NCBI RefSeq assembly: GCF_000960085.1
Contig: NZ_JYGT01000009.1
Span: forward strand, 1-64,000
Origin: Streptococcus infantis
GTDB lineage: Bacteria; Bacillota; Bacilli; Lactobacillales; Streptococcaceae
Length of the DNA stretch: 64,000 nucleotides
Reading direction: 5' to 3'
Numbering within the stretch: the first letter of the stretch is position 1; each line of letters opens with the position of its first letter. The translations under genes were made by a program, and so were the position numbers. Below, piece after piece: positions 8,161-18,711 of this stretch. The notes beneath the pieces are model-generated. The model saw only the letters and a program-made list of their open reading frames with translations. It had not been told where the DNA came from and searched no databases.

Positions 8161-8175
8161 TGAACAGGATGTTCA
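8161..8175. promoter_or_regulatory. SczA-type operator, czcD-proximal
   Basis: Perfect palindrome TGAACAGGATGTTCA, 30 nt upstream of czcD and just before an AT-rich TATTAT stretch that may be the czcD -10. In pneumococcus the promoter-overlapping site mediates repression and the distal one activation; the same logic is expected here. Confidence 0.8.
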
Positions 8176-8205
8176 TGAATCTATTATATCAGAGGAAACA
8201 GAATT

Positions 8206-9108
8206 ATGAAGACAAAACATGCAGTTTGGTTAGCTTTTTTCTTGAATTTGAGTTATGCTATTGTCGAGTTTATCGCTGGAGGAGTATTTGGCTCTAGTGC
8301 GGTTCTTGCTGATTCTGTCCATGATCTTGGAGATGCAATCGCAATTGGGATATCAGCCTTTCTTGAAACTATCTCCAATCGTGAAGAAGACAGCCACTAT
8401 ACCTTGGGTTACAAACGGTTTAGCCTTCTAGGTGCCTTGGTAACGGCTGTGATTCTCATGACAGGCTCTGTTCTGGTTATCTTGGAAAATATAACGAAAC
8501 TCTTTCATCCACAACCGGTCAACGATGAGGGAATCCTCTGGTTAGGAATCATAGCTGTCAGTATCAATGTATTGGCGAGTCTAGTAGTTCGTAAGGGAAA
8601 AACAAAAAACGAATCCATTCTTAGCCTGCATTTTCTGGAAGATACCTTGGGTTGGGTGGCTGTTATCCTAATGGCCATTGTTCTGCGATTTACCGACTGG
8701 TATATTCTGGATCCGCTCTTATCTCTTGTCATCTCTATCTTTATTCTGTCAAAAGCTATTCCACGTTTTTGGTCCACGCTTAAGATTTTCTTAGATGCTG
8801 TACCGGAAGGAGTAGATATCAAGCAAGTAAAAAGCGACTTGGAGCAGTTGGACCATGTTGCTAGCCTTAATCAGCTCAATCTCTGGACCATGGATGGTTT
8901 GGAGAAAAATGCCATTGTCCATGTTTGTCTAAAAGAAATTGAACAGATGGAGCTTTGCAAGGAATCGATTCGAAGCAAACTCAAAGATTGTGGTTTTCAA
9001 AATATCACCATTGAGATTGACGCAGACCTAGCAAGTCATCAAACTCATAAGCGAAATATGGAAGAGCTAGAAGCAGTCCAAAACCATGGACATGAACATC
9101 ATCATTGA
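8206..9108 (+). CDS. czcD: Cation diffusion facilitator, zinc exporter CzcD
   Basis: Membrane antiporter of 300 residues with six helices and a C-terminal cytoplasmic metal-sensing domain (from about residue 200). The CDF metal-site residues are visible in DSVHDLGD (helix II) and HFLEDTLGW (helix V). The tail NHGHEHHH is histidine-rich. It exports Zn(II), possibly also Co(II), in exchange for protons. Divergent from the SczA-type gene, with two operators between them. Confidence 0.88.
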   Translation: MKTKHAVWLAFFLNLSYAIVEFIAGGVFGSSAVLADSVHDLGDAIAIGISAFLETISNREEDSHYTLGYKRFSLLGALVTAVILMTGSVLVILENITKLFHPQPVNDEGILWLGIIAVSINVLASLVVRKGKTKNESILSLHFLEDTLGWVAVILMAIVLRFTDWYILDPLLSLVISIFILSKAIPRFWSTLKIFLDAVPEGVDIKQVKSDLEQLDHVASLNQLNLWTMDGLEKNAIVHVCLKEIEQMELCKESIRSKLKDCGFQNITIEIDADLASHQTHKRNMEELEAVQNHGHEHHH

Positions 9109-9187
9109 TGAGGCGTAGTATAAGAGAGCGAAAGCTTCATAAAAAGTGTATACTTGAAGTAAGTTAGATACAGAGAGGTAAATGTTT

Positions 9188-10225
9188 ATGAAATCAGCAG
9201 TCTATACCAAGGCAGGTCAGGTAGGTATTGAGGAAATCAAGCGTCCAAGCATTCAAGAGGCGGATGATGTTATTATCCGTGTGGTTCGTGCTTGTGTTTG
9301 TGGTTCGGACCTTTGGAGCTATCGTAATCCAGATATTAAAGCGGGTCACAAAAATAGCGGACACGAAGCAATTGGAATCGTTGAAGAAACTGGAGAGGCC
9401 ATTACAACAGTCAAGCCCGGTGATTTTGTGATTGTACCATTTACTCATGGCTGTGGGGAATGCGACGCTTGTCGTGCTGGATTTGATGGTTCTTGTGACA
9501 ATCATATTGGAAATAATCTAGGAGGAAATTTCCAGGCTGAGTATATCCGTTTCCATTTTGCCAATTGGGCACTTGTGAAAATTCCAGGTCAACCTTCAGA
9601 TTATAGCGAAGGCATGCTCAAGTCACTTTTAACACTTGCTGATGTCATGCCGACCGGTTACCATGCAGCGCGTGTGGCTAATGTGCAAAAAGGCGACAAG
9701 GTTGTCGTTATTGGGGATGGGGCTGTTGGCCAATGTGCTGTTATTGCGGCTAAGATGCGTGGAGCTTCACAAATTATCCTTATGAGTCGTCACGAAGATC
9801 GATAACAAATGGCCTTGGAGTCAGGAGTGACAGCTGTTGTGGCCGAACGTGGTGAAGAAGGCATTGCCAATGTGCGTGAAATCCTCGGAGGAGGAGCAGA
9901 TGCAGCACTTGAGTGTGTTGGTACTGAGGCGGCTGTTGAGCAGGCTCTGGGTGTCCTTCATAATGGCGGTCGTATGGGAATTGTTGGTGTGCCTCACTAT
10001 AATAACCGTGCACTTGGTTCGACCTTTGCTCAGAATATTTCTGTTGCGGGTGGAGCAGCTTCTGCAACAACATACGATAAGCAATTCTTGCTCAAAGCTG
10101 TTCTTGATGGTGATATCAATCCAGGTCGCGTCTTTACTTCAAGCTATAAACTGAAAGATATCGACCAAGCTTATAAGGCTATGGATGAACGCAAGACCAT
10201 TAAGTCTATGATTGTGATGGATTAA
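9188..10225 (+). pseudogene. adhC: Zinc-containing alcohol dehydrogenase, broken by nonsense codon
   Basis: A full-length (346-codon) medium-chain alcohol dehydrogenase reading frame interrupted once. MKSAVYTKAG (start 9188, after AGAGAGGTA) runs to ...SRHEDR, then a TAA at 9803-9805, then continues in the same frame QMALESGVTAVV to the natural end. A CAA-to-TAA change is the simplest cause. Intact features include GHEAIGIVEE, the structural zinc cysteines (CGECDACRAGFDGSC) and the NAD motif GDGAVGQ. In pneumococcus this gene is next to and controlled by the MerR-type regulator nmlR, which is absent here. A fragment from ATG 9809 could be translated but lacks the catalytic half. Confidence 0.85.
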
Positions 10226-10376
10226 TACTCTTCGAAAATCTCTTCAAACCACGTCAGCTTCACCTTGGATTATATATGTGACTGACTTCGTCAGTTTTAT
10301 CTACAACCTCAAAGCAGTGCTTTGAGCAACCTGCGGCTAGCTTCCTAGTTTGCTCTTTAATTTTCATTGATTATAA
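10225..10376. repeat. BOX element (A-B-C modules)
   Basis: Matches the pneumococcal BOX repeat as I recall it: a boxA-like start ATACTCTTCGAAAATC with CACGTCAGCTTC, a single boxB-like middle containing GACTGACTTCGTCAG, and a boxC-like end with GAGCAACCTGCGGCTAGC and TTTCATTGATTATAA. It starts at the stop codon of the broken dehydrogenase. BOX elements are small non-coding repeats, probably mobilised in trans. Confidence 0.88.
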
Positions 10377-10380
10377 AAAG

Positions 10381-10422
10381 AAAAACCTAATAGGATTTGA
10401 GAATCTCTATTAGGATTTTTTT
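10381..10422. terminator. Bidirectional terminator between adhC and galR
   Basis: Stem CCTAATAG / CTATTAGG with flanking A-run and T-run; it lies between converging genes and should stop both the galR transcript and readthrough from the adhC/BOX side. Confidence 0.8.
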
Positions 10423-10439
10423 ATGTTTAAGTGTCGTAC

Positions 10440-11506
<1,067 letters not shown>

Positions 11507-11520
11507 TAACGGTAAAAATA

Positions 11521-11566
11521 TTGACCTAAGCAAAACCCTTGGGTACAATAGAAGAAAACGATTACA
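11521..11566 (+). promoter_or_regulatory. galK promoter with catabolite-response-like site
   Basis: TTGACC (11521-11526), 17-nt spacer, TACAAT (11544-11549). Just downstream, AAGAAAACGATTACA (11552-11566) fits the cre consensus WTGNAANCGNWNNCW with one mismatch, so CcpA repression by glucose is plausible for this galactose operon. Confidence 0.7.
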
Positions 11567-11609
11567 GGATAAACTTTTTTACCTAATATTTCGTAAAAGG
11601 AGAATTCAT

Positions 11610-12788
11610 ATGACACAACATCTTACTGCTGAAGCACTTCGCAAGGATTTTCTTGCTGTTTTTGGTCAAGAAGCAGACCAAACCTTTTTCTCACCAGGCC
11701 GTATCAACTTGATTGGGGAACATACTGACTATAACGGTGGGCATGTTTTCCCAGCAGCTATCTCACTAGGAACTTATGGAGCAGCTCGTAAGCGTGATGA
11801 CCAAGTATTGCGTTTCTACTCCGCTAACTTTGAGGATAAGGGCATCATCGAAGTTCCACTAGCTGACCTTAAGTTTGAAAAGGAACACAACTGGACCAAC
11901 TATCCAAAAGGTGTCCTTCATTTCTTGCAAGAAGCAGGACATGTGATTGATAAAGGGTTTGATTTCTATGTCTTTGGGAATATCCCAAATGGAGCTGGAT
12001 TGTCTTCTTCAGCATCTTTGGAGCTTTTGACAGGTGTCGTGGCAGAATACCTCTTTGACCTAAAATTGGACCGTCTAGACTTAGTTAAAATCGGAAAACT
12101 GACAGAGAATAACTTTATCGGCGTTAACTCTGGGATTATGGACCAATTTGCTATCGGTATGGGTGCAGACCAACGTGCTATTTACCTAGATACTAACACT
12201 CTAGAATATGACTTGGTTCCTCTTGATTTGAAGGACAATGTTGTTGTTATCATGAATACCAACAAACGCCGTGAACTAGCAGATTCTAAATACAATGAAC
12301 GCCGTGCTGAGTGTGAAAAAGCAGTAGAAGAACTTCAAGTTGCCTTGGATATCCAGACTTTAGGCGAGTTAGATGAATGGGCTTTTGATGAATACAGTTA
12401 CCTGATCAAAGACGAAAATCGTTTGAAACGTGCTCGCCACGCAGTTCTTGAAAATCAACGTACCCTTAAAGCACAAGCAGCTCTTCAAGCAGGAGAATTG
12501 GACAAGTTTGGTCGTTTGATGAATGCGTCTCACGTTTCTCTTGAGCATGATTACGAAGTGACTGGCTTGGAATTGGATACTCTTGTACATACAGCTTGGG
12601 CTCAAGAAGGTGTTCTAGGCGCTCGTATGACAGGAGCAGGCTTTGGTGGTTGTGCCATTGCCTTGGTTCAAAAAGATGCGGTTGAGGCCTTTAAAGAAGC
12701 TGTTGGCAAGCACTACGAAGAAGTAGTTGGCTATGCACCAAGCTTCTATATCGCTGAAGTTGCAGGTGGTACTCGCGTTTTAGACTAG
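11610..12788 (+). CDS. galK: Galactokinase
   Basis: GHMP-family kinase of 392 residues that phosphorylates galactose to galactose-1-phosphate, the first committed Leloir step. Visible motifs are the galactokinase signature [16 protein letters not shown], the ATP-binding [11 protein letters not shown] and the C-terminal [21 protein letters not shown] at 11598-11603. It is followed 11 nt later by a HAD gene and then galT, so the usual galK-galT pair is split here. Confidence 0.95.
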   Translation: MTQHLTAEALRKDFLAVFGQEADQTFFSPGRINLIGEHTDYNGGHVFPAAISLGTYGAARKRDDQVLRFYSANFEDKGIIEVPLADLKFEKEHNWTNYPKGVLHFLQEAGHVIDKGFDFYVFGNIPNGAGLSSSASLELLTGVVAEYLFDLKLDRLDLVKIGKLTENNFIGVNSGIMDQFAIGMGADQRAIYLDTNTLEYDLVPLDLKDNVVVIMNTNKRRELADSKYNERRAECEKAVEELQVALDIQTLGELDEWAFDEYSYLIKDENRLKRARHAVLENQRTLKAQAALQAGELDKFGRLMNASHVSLEHDYEVTGLELDTLVHTAWAQEGVLGARMTGAGFGGCAIALVQKDAVEAFKEAVGKHYEEVVGYAPSFYIAEVAGGTRVLD

Positions 12789-12799
12789 GAGAGAAGGAT

Positions 12800-13459
12800 A
12801 TGGAAGCTGTAATATTTGATTTAGATGGCTTACTAGCCGATACTGAAATCATTTCTCTAAAAGTTTATCAAGAATTGCTTAGAGATTTTGGAATTCCTTT
12901 CACAGAAGAAACTTATTCTAGAGACTACAGTGGACATAGGGAAGAGGAGAATGTTCAACGATTTTTGGACACCTATGATTTACCTTGGAACTTTGACCAA
13001 ACCTTGGCAAAAGTTTATGAACTGGAAGCTCAAATCTTAGCTCAAGGTGTAAATTTAAAAAAAGGTGCTAAAAATTTGCTCACTTATTTGCAAAAAGAAG
13101 GTATTCCAATCGCTTTAGCAACTTCAAGTGTTGAATCTCGAGCTAGAATGATATTGGATAGCAATGGTATATTATCCCTATTTGACCATCTAGTTTTTGC
13201 AAAAGATGTAAAGCGAAGCAAACCATACCCTGATATATTTTTAAAGGCCTGTAGTGATTTGAACGTTTTACCAGAGAATTGCTTGGTACTAGAGGATAGT
13301 GAAGCAGGGATTGAAGCGGCATCTAGAGCTGGGATTCCAGTTATTTGTATTCCAGATTTAAAAATACCAGCACAGTCTTTCTTAAATAAAACAGAACAAG
13401 TTTTTCAGGATTTAGATGCTGTTAGAGACTATTTAGAAAGTAAGAAGGAGGTTTTCTAG
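12800..13459 (+). CDS. HAD-family sugar-phosphate phosphatase or phosphoglucomutase-like protein
   Basis: HAD subfamily IA protein of 219 residues. Motif I is DLDGLLAD with the nucleophile Asp and acid/base Asp, motif II is in LATSS, motif III is the Lys of RSKPYPDIF, and motif IV is [11 protein letters not shown]. The helical cap between residues ~15 and 85 fits sugar-phosphate phosphatases and beta-phosphoglucomutases. It sits inside the galactose operon between galK and galT, its stop overlapping the galT start by one base. Position suggests action on a galactose-pathway phosphate. The gene is more AT-rich than galK or galT, hinting at separate origin. Confidence 0.75.
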   Translation: MEAVIFDLDGLLADTEIISLKVYQELLRDFGIPFTEETYSRDYSGHREEENVQRFLDTYDLPWNFDQTLAKVYELEAQILAQGVNLKKGAKNLLTYLQKEGIPIALATSSVESRARMILDSNGILSLFDHLVFAKDVKRSKPYPDIFLKACSDLNVLPENCLVLEDSEAGIEAASRAGIPVICIPDLKIPAQSFLNKTEQVFQDLDAVRDYLESKKEVF

Positions 13460-14940
13460 TGACCTTAGTAGAAAAATTTGTGACCAAAGTCATTGCAGAA
13501 AGCACCTTTGAAGAGTTGGATCGGATTTATCTGAGCAATCGCGTCTTGGCACTGGTGGGAGATGGAGTTCTTGAAGTTGAGACTGACCAAGATAACTTGA
13601 TTGACCTCAAAGACCAGCTTGTTGAGGAAGCCGTTCGCTTGGAAATGATTGAAGATAGTCTGGCTGCGCGTGAAATTCTCGGTACTGACCTCATGGACTT
13701 AGTAACCCCTTGTCCGAGTCAGGTTAATCGTGACTTTTGGGCTACTTATGCCCAGTCCCCAGAGCAGGCGATTGCGGACTTCTACCAACTCAGTCAAAAG
13801 AATGACTACATCAAACTAAAGGCTATTGCAAAAAATATTGCTTATCGTGTACCGTCTGACTACGGAGAACTGGAGATTACCATCAATCTGTCTAAGCCTG
13901 AAAAGGATCCGAAAGAGATTGCGGCAGCTAAGTTAGTCAAGTCTAGCAACTATCCTCAATGTCAGCTTTGTATGGAAAACGAAGGCTACCACGGTCGTGT
14001 CAATCATCCAGCTAGAAGCAATCACCGTATTATCCGTTTTGATATTTCTGGGCAGGAGTGGGGCTTCCAATATTCTCCTTATGCGTACTTTAATGAGCAC
14101 TGTATTTTCCTAGACAGTCAACACCGTCCTATGGCTATCAGTCGCCAAAGTTTTGAGCGTTTGTTAGCAATTGTGGAGCAGTTCCCAGGCTATTTTGCAG
14201 GCTCGAATGCGGACCTACCAATTGTTGGTGGTTCAATCTTGACCCATGATCATTACCAAGGTGGGCGCCATGTATTCCCAATGGAAGTGGCTCCTATTCA
14301 GAAAAGCTTTACCTTTGAATGTTTTGAATCAGTCAAAGCAGGAATTGTTCAATGGCCTATGTCTGTGATTCGATTGACGTCGGATTCAAAAGACGATTTG
14401 ACTAACCTTGCTGAGAAAATCTTACTGGCTTGGCGTCAGTACTCAGATCCAAGTGTGCATGTCTTGGCGGAAAGTGATGGGACACCACATCATACCATCA
14501 CACCGATTGCGCGTAAACGAGATGGACAGTTTGAGTTGGATTTGGTTTTGCGAGACAATCAAACATCCCCAGAGCATCCAGATGGTATCTATCATCCTCA
14601 TAAGGATGTCCAACATATCAAGAAGGAAAATATCGGCTTGATTGAGGTTATGGGCTTAGCAATCTTGCCCCCACGCTTGAAGGAAGAAGTAGAGCAAGTA
14701 GCAGCTTATCTAGTCGGAGAGGATGTTTTAGTAGCAGATTATCACCAAGAATGGGCGGATGAGTTGAAAGAAAGTCATCCTGGATTGACTGATAAAGACC
14801 AAGCTCTCGAAATTGTCCAAGAATCTGTGGGTAAAATCTTTGCTCGGGTATTGGAAGATGCAGGAGTTTATAAGCAAACAGAAGAAGGACAGGCAGCCTT
14901 TATGCGTTTCGTGGAGCAGGTTGGGATTTTACCTGAATAA
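13459..14940 (+). CDS. galT: UDP-glucose:hexose-1-phosphate uridylyltransferase (class II GalT)
   Basis: Protein of 493 residues, the long Gram-positive form of GalT. It transfers UMP from UDP-glucose to galactose-1-phosphate. Histidine-rich active-site segments are visible ([24 protein letters not shown]). Start is GTG at 13459, sharing one base with the HAD stop codon and preceded by a strong AAGGAGGT, so it is coupled to the HAD gene. Confidence 0.92.
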   Translation: MTLVEKFVTKVIAESTFEELDRIYLSNRVLALVGDGVLEVETDQDNLIDLKDQLVEEAVRLEMIEDSLAAREILGTDLMDLVTPCPSQVNRDFWATYAQSPEQAIADFYQLSQKNDYIKLKAIAKNIAYRVPSDYGELEITINLSKPEKDPKEIAAAKLVKSSNYPQCQLCMENEGYHGRVNHPARSNHRIIRFDISGQEWGFQYSPYAYFNEHCIFLDSQHRPMAISRQSFERLLAIVEQFPGYFAGSNADLPIVGGSILTHDHYQGGRHVFPMEVAPIQKSFTFECFESVKAGIVQWPMSVIRLTSDSKDDLTNLAEKILLAWRQYSDPSVHVLAESDGTPHHTITPIARKRDGQFELDLVLRDNQTSPEHPDGIYHPHKDVQHIKKENIGLIEVMGLAILPPRLKEEVEQVAAYLVGEDVLVADYHQEWADELKESHPGLTDKDQALEIVQESVGKIFARVLEDAGVYKQTEEGQAAFMRFVEQVGILPE

Positions 14941-15009
14941 GTGCTTCTCCCTTGCACAGAGTCATGAAAAGTAGTATCATAGTGTCGTTTGAAACATCAG
15001 GAGGAACGT

Positions 15010-15414
15010 ATGAAAGATTTTCACTTTGACGCTATATCTGCCTTTGAAAACTATGAAATTGAAAAAATGAGAGATGGTCACGTTGTGGTGACGACAAAAG
15101 TAGTGGACTCCTCACTCAACTATTATGGGAATGCCCATGGAGGCTATCTATTTACCCTTTGTGACCAAATCAGTGGTCTTGTGGTGATTTCGCTTGGCTT
15201 AGATGGGGTGACGCTCCAGTCTTCCATTAACTACTTGAAAGCTGGAAATCTAGGGGACCTTCTCACTATCAAAGGAGAATGTATTCATCATGGACGCACA
15301 ACTTGTGTCGTCGATGTTGATATCACCAACAAAGATGGCCGAAATGTCTGCAAGGCAACCTTCACCATGTTTGTCACAGGCCAACGGTCTGAAGATAGAC
15401 AGGTGAGGATTTAG
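15010..15414 (+). CDS. PaaI-type hotdog-fold thioesterase
   Basis: Protein of 134 residues with the hotdog-fold segment NYYGNAHGGYLFTLCDQISG, where the Asn/His-Gly-Gly and following Asp form the acyl-CoA thioesterase site of the PaaI group. The start at 15010 is chosen because CAGGAGGAA lies directly upstream; an earlier in-frame ATG has no such site. Substrate unknown, presumably small or aromatic acyl-CoA. Follows galT but with a 69-nt gap, then a terminator. Confidence 0.8.
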   Translation: MKDFHFDAISAFENYEIEKMRDGHVVVTTKVVDSSLNYYGNAHGGYLFTLCDQISGLVVISLGLDGVTLQSSINYLKAGNLGDLLTIKGECIHHGRTTCVVDVDITNKDGRNVCKATFTMFVTGQRSEDRQVRI

Positions 15415-15419
15415 AAATA

Positions 15420-15450
15420 AGAAAAAGAGGTCTATGCCTCTTTTTTTATT
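15420..15450 (+). terminator. Terminator after thioesterase gene
   Basis: Stem AAAAGAGG / CCTCTTTT with loop TCTATG and a T-run; also near the 3' end of the converging VOC gene. Confidence 0.85.
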
Positions 15451-15477
15451 ACTTTCCCACTCTAATGCTTTATTATC

Positions 15478-15864
15478 CTATTCACTAAATCTTAAAAAAT
15501 AGCCATCTGGGTCTAAAACTGCAAATTCATGAGGATAGATATATTGTTCACCAACTCGAAATTCTCTTTTGGTCAAAGGACGATGAATAGGATAGTTAGA
15601 CTCTATTACTTTCTGATAGAGTCGAGGGACATCCTCTATGCCGAAGGAGATGTTGACTCCACGACCAAAGGGGGAGCTCAACTCAGCTAGTTCCTCCTTA
15701 CTCCCCTCCTCTAGCATTAGCTGGCAATCTTCAAGAGATAAGAAGAGGAAGTTTTCTTCTGGTCGCTCGTATTCGATTGTAAAACCCAGTAAATCACAGT
15801 AGAAGGAACGGGACTGTTCTATATTTGATACCATAAACTCGGGAATAACTGCATTGTAGTTCAT
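15478..15864 (-). CDS. VOC/glyoxalase-family protein
   Basis: Protein of 128 residues with the paired beta-alpha-beta-beta-beta fold of glyoxalase/bleomycin-resistance proteins: start NYNAVIPEFMVSNIEQSRSFYCDLLGF and end EFAVLDPDGYFLRFSE. Such proteins bind metals and act on or sequester small molecules; no specific substrate can be read. It starts 11 nt after the exonuclease gene on the same strand and is probably co-transcribed with it. Confidence 0.75.
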   Translation of the reverse strand: MNYNAVIPEFMVSNIEQSRSFYCDLLGFTIEYERPEENFLFLSLEDCQLMLEEGSKEELAELSSPFGRGVNISFGIEDVPRLYQKVIESNYPIHRPLTKREFRVGEQYIYPHEFAVLDPDGYFLRFSE

Positions 15865-15875
15865 ATAGAAAATCC

Positions 15876-16703
15876 TTATAATTCAATCTCCAAGACAATC
15901 GGTGTATGGTCTTGGCGTGCGCCTGAGTCAATCATATCTGACTTGGTAACCTTGTCTGCCACACGGTTACTTGTGAGCCAGTAGTCGATTCTCCAGCCTG
16001 TATTGTTGATTTTTGAAGTCTTGCTGCGTTGTGCCCACCAAGTATAGCGTTCTGGCACATCGCCATGGATATGGCGGAAGGTATCTGTAAATCCTTTGGC
16101 TAAAAGGTTTGTAAATCCTTCACGTTCTTCGTCTGTAAATCCTGGTGAACGACGGTTGCTGGCTGGGTTTGCAAGGTCAATTTCCTTGTGGGCAACGTTG
16201 TAGTCTCCTGTTGCTAGGACAGGTTTTTGCTTGTCTAGTTGAGCCAAGTACTCTGCATATTTGACATCCCAGACTTGACGTTCTTCCAAGCGTTTGAGCC
16301 CATCACCAGCGTTTGGTGTGTAAACTTGAGTCACGAAAAATGTATCAAATTCTAAAGTGATGATACGGCCTTCAGAGTCCATGGTAGAAGGTGCACCGAT
16401 TTCCGGGAAGCTGATAGTTGGAGTCAGTTCTTTCTTATAGAGGAACATAGTTCCAGCATAACCTTTACGAGCAGGTTCTTGAGAGGAACGCCAAGTATTT
16501 TCATATCCAGGAAAGAGTTCTTCTAACACCTCGAGGTGTTTTTTAGTAGGCCCTGTAGCTGAAAGCTTGGTTTCTTGGATGGCGATGATATCAGCGTCTT
16601 CAGCAACCAATGTTTGGAGGACGTCTTGTGATAATTTCGCACGTGCAGAATCGCTCGTCAATGCTGCATTGAGGGAATCAATATTCCATGAGATCAATTT
16701 CAT
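15876..16703 (-). CDS. exoA: Exodeoxyribonuclease III / AP endonuclease
   Basis: Protein of 275 residues of the ExoIII (Xth) family, which cuts abasic sites and degrades 3' ends in base-excision repair. Signature residues: SWNIDSLNA at the start, IAIQETKL (metal-binding Glu), GDYNVAH, and the catalytic Asp-His near the end in RQDHTPIVLEIEL. Same gene as pneumococcal exoA by length and motif. Confidence 0.92.
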   Translation of the reverse strand: MKLISWNIDSLNAALTSDSARAKLSQDVLQTLVAEDADIIAIQETKLSATGPTKKHLEVLEELFPGYENTWRSSQEPARKGYAGTMFLYKKELTPTISFPEIGAPSTMDSEGRIITLEFDTFFVTQVYTPNAGDGLKRLEERQVWDVKYAEYLAQLDKQKPVLATGDYNVAHKEIDLANPASNRRSPGFTDEEREGFTNLLAKGFTDTFRHIHGDVPERYTWWAQRSKTSKINNTGWRIDYWLTSNRVADKVTKSDMIDSGARQDHTPIVLEIEL

Positions 16704-16736
16704 AATGTTTACCTTTTCATTCAGATTATAGACAAT

Positions 16737-16742
16737 ATTATA
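16737..16742 (-). promoter_or_regulatory. exoA extended -10 promoter
   Basis: On the minus strand TGGTATAAT, 33 nt upstream of the exoA start; it is back-to-back with the exporter promoter on the other strand. Confidence 0.65.
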
Positions 16743-16774
16743 CCAGAAAAAGAAGGAATTCCCCAGCGTATGGT

Positions 16775-16803
16775 TTGAAAAATCCAGGTCATTCCTATAT
16801 AAT
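16775..16803 (+). promoter_or_regulatory. Promoter of the ABC exporter operon
   Basis: TTGAAA (16775-16780), 17-nt spacer, TATAAT (16798-16803). This leaves a leader of about 155 nt before the exporter start at 16966. Confidence 0.7.
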
Positions 16804-16915
16804 AAAGAATGATTTTTGTAAAAGATTGAAAATTAATGAAATGTTACTCCTTTGAGTATCTTTATCACTGAATATGACAAAGTTTAAGTTAGTGTCATCA
16901 CCTATGAATAAGAAA

Positions 16916-16939
16916 AACCTGAGGTAGTCGCCTCAGGTT
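16916..16939 (+). promoter_or_regulatory. Stable hairpin in exporter leader
   Basis: Perfect 9-bp stem AACCTGAGG / CCTCAGGTT with a 6-nt loop, ending 14 nt before the AGAAAGGA ribosome site of the exporter. The following T-run is short, so on the plus strand it is a poor terminator; it may be an attenuator or simply an old terminator. The rest of the 262-nt gap 16704-16965 shows only the two divergent promoters. Confidence 0.5.
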
Positions 16940-16965
16940 TCCATTTGTCATTAGAAAGGAATTTT

Positions 16966-18711
16966 ATGTCCATCATCCAAAAACTCTGGTGGTTTTTTAA
17001 ATTAGAAAAACGCCGTTACCTAGTTGGAATTGTAGCTTTGGTTTTGGTTTCTGTACTAAACCTCATCCCACCTATGGTCATGGGGCGCGTGATCGATGCC
17101 ATCACTTCGGGACGATTAACACAAGATGAGCTCCTGATTCATCTCTTTTATCTCCTGCTGGCAGCTTTCGGGATGTACTACCTGCGTTATGTTTGGCGCA
17201 TGTATATCCTAGGGACCTCCTACCGACTTGGACAAATCATGCGTTCAAGACTATTTGAGCATTTTACAAAAATGTCGCCTGCTTTTTATCAGAATTATCG
17301 AACTGGGGATTTGATGGCTCACGCAACCAATGATATCAATGCTCTGACTCGTCTAGCAGGTGGTGGTGTCATGTCAGCGGTGGATGCCTCTATCACAGCC
17401 TTGGTAACTCTCTTGACTATGCTCTTTAGCATTTCTTGGCAGATGACCTTGGTTGCCATTCTGCCCTTGCCATTTATGGCCTATGCGACTAGTCGTCTGG
17501 GGAGAAAGACCCATAAGGCTTTCGGAGAATCACAAGCAGCCTTTTCTGAACTCAACAATAAGGTTCAAGAATCTGTATCGGGTATCAAGGTAACCAAGTC
17601 CTTTGGCTATCAATCTGATGAGTTGGCATCTTTCCAGGAAGTCAATGATTTGACCTTCCAAAAGAATCTGCAAACCATGAAATATGATAGCCTCTTTGAC
17701 CCCATGGTTCTACTCTTTGTTGGTTCTTCCTATGCCTTAACTCTCTTAGTCGGTGCCTTTATGGTGCAAGCGGGACAAGTAACCGTCGGTAATCTGATCA
17801 CCTTTATCTCTTACTTGGATATGTTGGTCTGGCCCTTGATGGCGATTGGTTTTCTCTTTAACATTACTCAGAGAGGGAAGGTTTCTTATCAATGAATTGA
17901 TAGTCTTTTGTCCCAAGAGTCACCTGTCAAAGAACCAGAATCTCCACTTAACGGGATTGAAAATGGGCGCTTGGACTATGCCATTGATCGTTTTGCCTTT
18001 GAAGACGAAGAGACGCTGAGAGATATCCACTTTAGCCTCGAAAAAGGGCAAACCTTGGGCTTGGTTGGGCAGACTGGTTCAGGGAAAACTGCTTTGATTA
18101 AATTGCTCCTACGTGAGTATGACGTTGACCAAGGAGCTATTTATCTAAATGGTCATGACATTCGTGACTATCGACTAGCTGACTTACGAAGTTTGATGGG
18201 ATACGTCCCACAGGACCAATTTCTCTTTGCTAGCTCTATCTTAGAGAATATTTGTTTTGGAAATCCTGACCTACCTTTCTCAGCAGTAGAAGAAGCGACT
18301 CAGTTGGCTCAAGTCTATCAAGACATTCAAGCCATGCCTGAGGGATTTGATACAGTTATCGGGGAAAAAGGCGTTAGTCTATCTGGTGGACAAAAGCAAC
18401 GTCTGGCTATGAGTCGGGCTATGATTTTAAATCCTGATATCTTGATTTTAGATGATTCTTTGTCAGCAGTGGATGCTAAGACAGAGTTCGCGATCATCGA
18501 TAATCTCAAGGAAACTCGCAAAGATAAAACGACCATCATCTCAGCCCATCGCCTCAGTGCAGTTGTCCACGCTGATTTGATCTTGGTTATGCAAAATGGA
18601 CAGATTATCGAACGTGGGACTCATGAGGACTTACTAGCCTTGGATGGTTGGTATGCCCAGACCTATCAGTCCCAACAATTGGAAATGAAAGGAGAAGAAG
18701 ATGCAGAATAA
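16966..18711 (+). pseudogene. ABC exporter half-transporter, broken by nonsense codon
   Basis: Frame of 581 codons for a membrane-plus-ATPase exporter subunit, split by TGA at 17893-17895. Before it: MSIIQKLWWFF, six-helix domain up to NITQRGKVSYQ. After it, in the same frame: IDSLLSQES, then ATPase with Walker A GQTGSGKTA, signature SLSGGQKQR and Walker B ILILDDSLSA (degenerate catalytic Glu, D at that place). A CGA-to-TGA change explains it. Start 16966 follows AGAAAGGA. Its partner (18701) is intact, so the heterodimer should be inactive unless the stop is read through or is a sequencing error. Confidence 0.85.

Noticed and set aside
9141..9170. MerR-type promoter before adhC (ACTT-N5-AAGT)
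   Set aside because: Arms are only 4 bp and no 19-bp-spaced -35/-10 pair could be fixed, so no feature is claimed.
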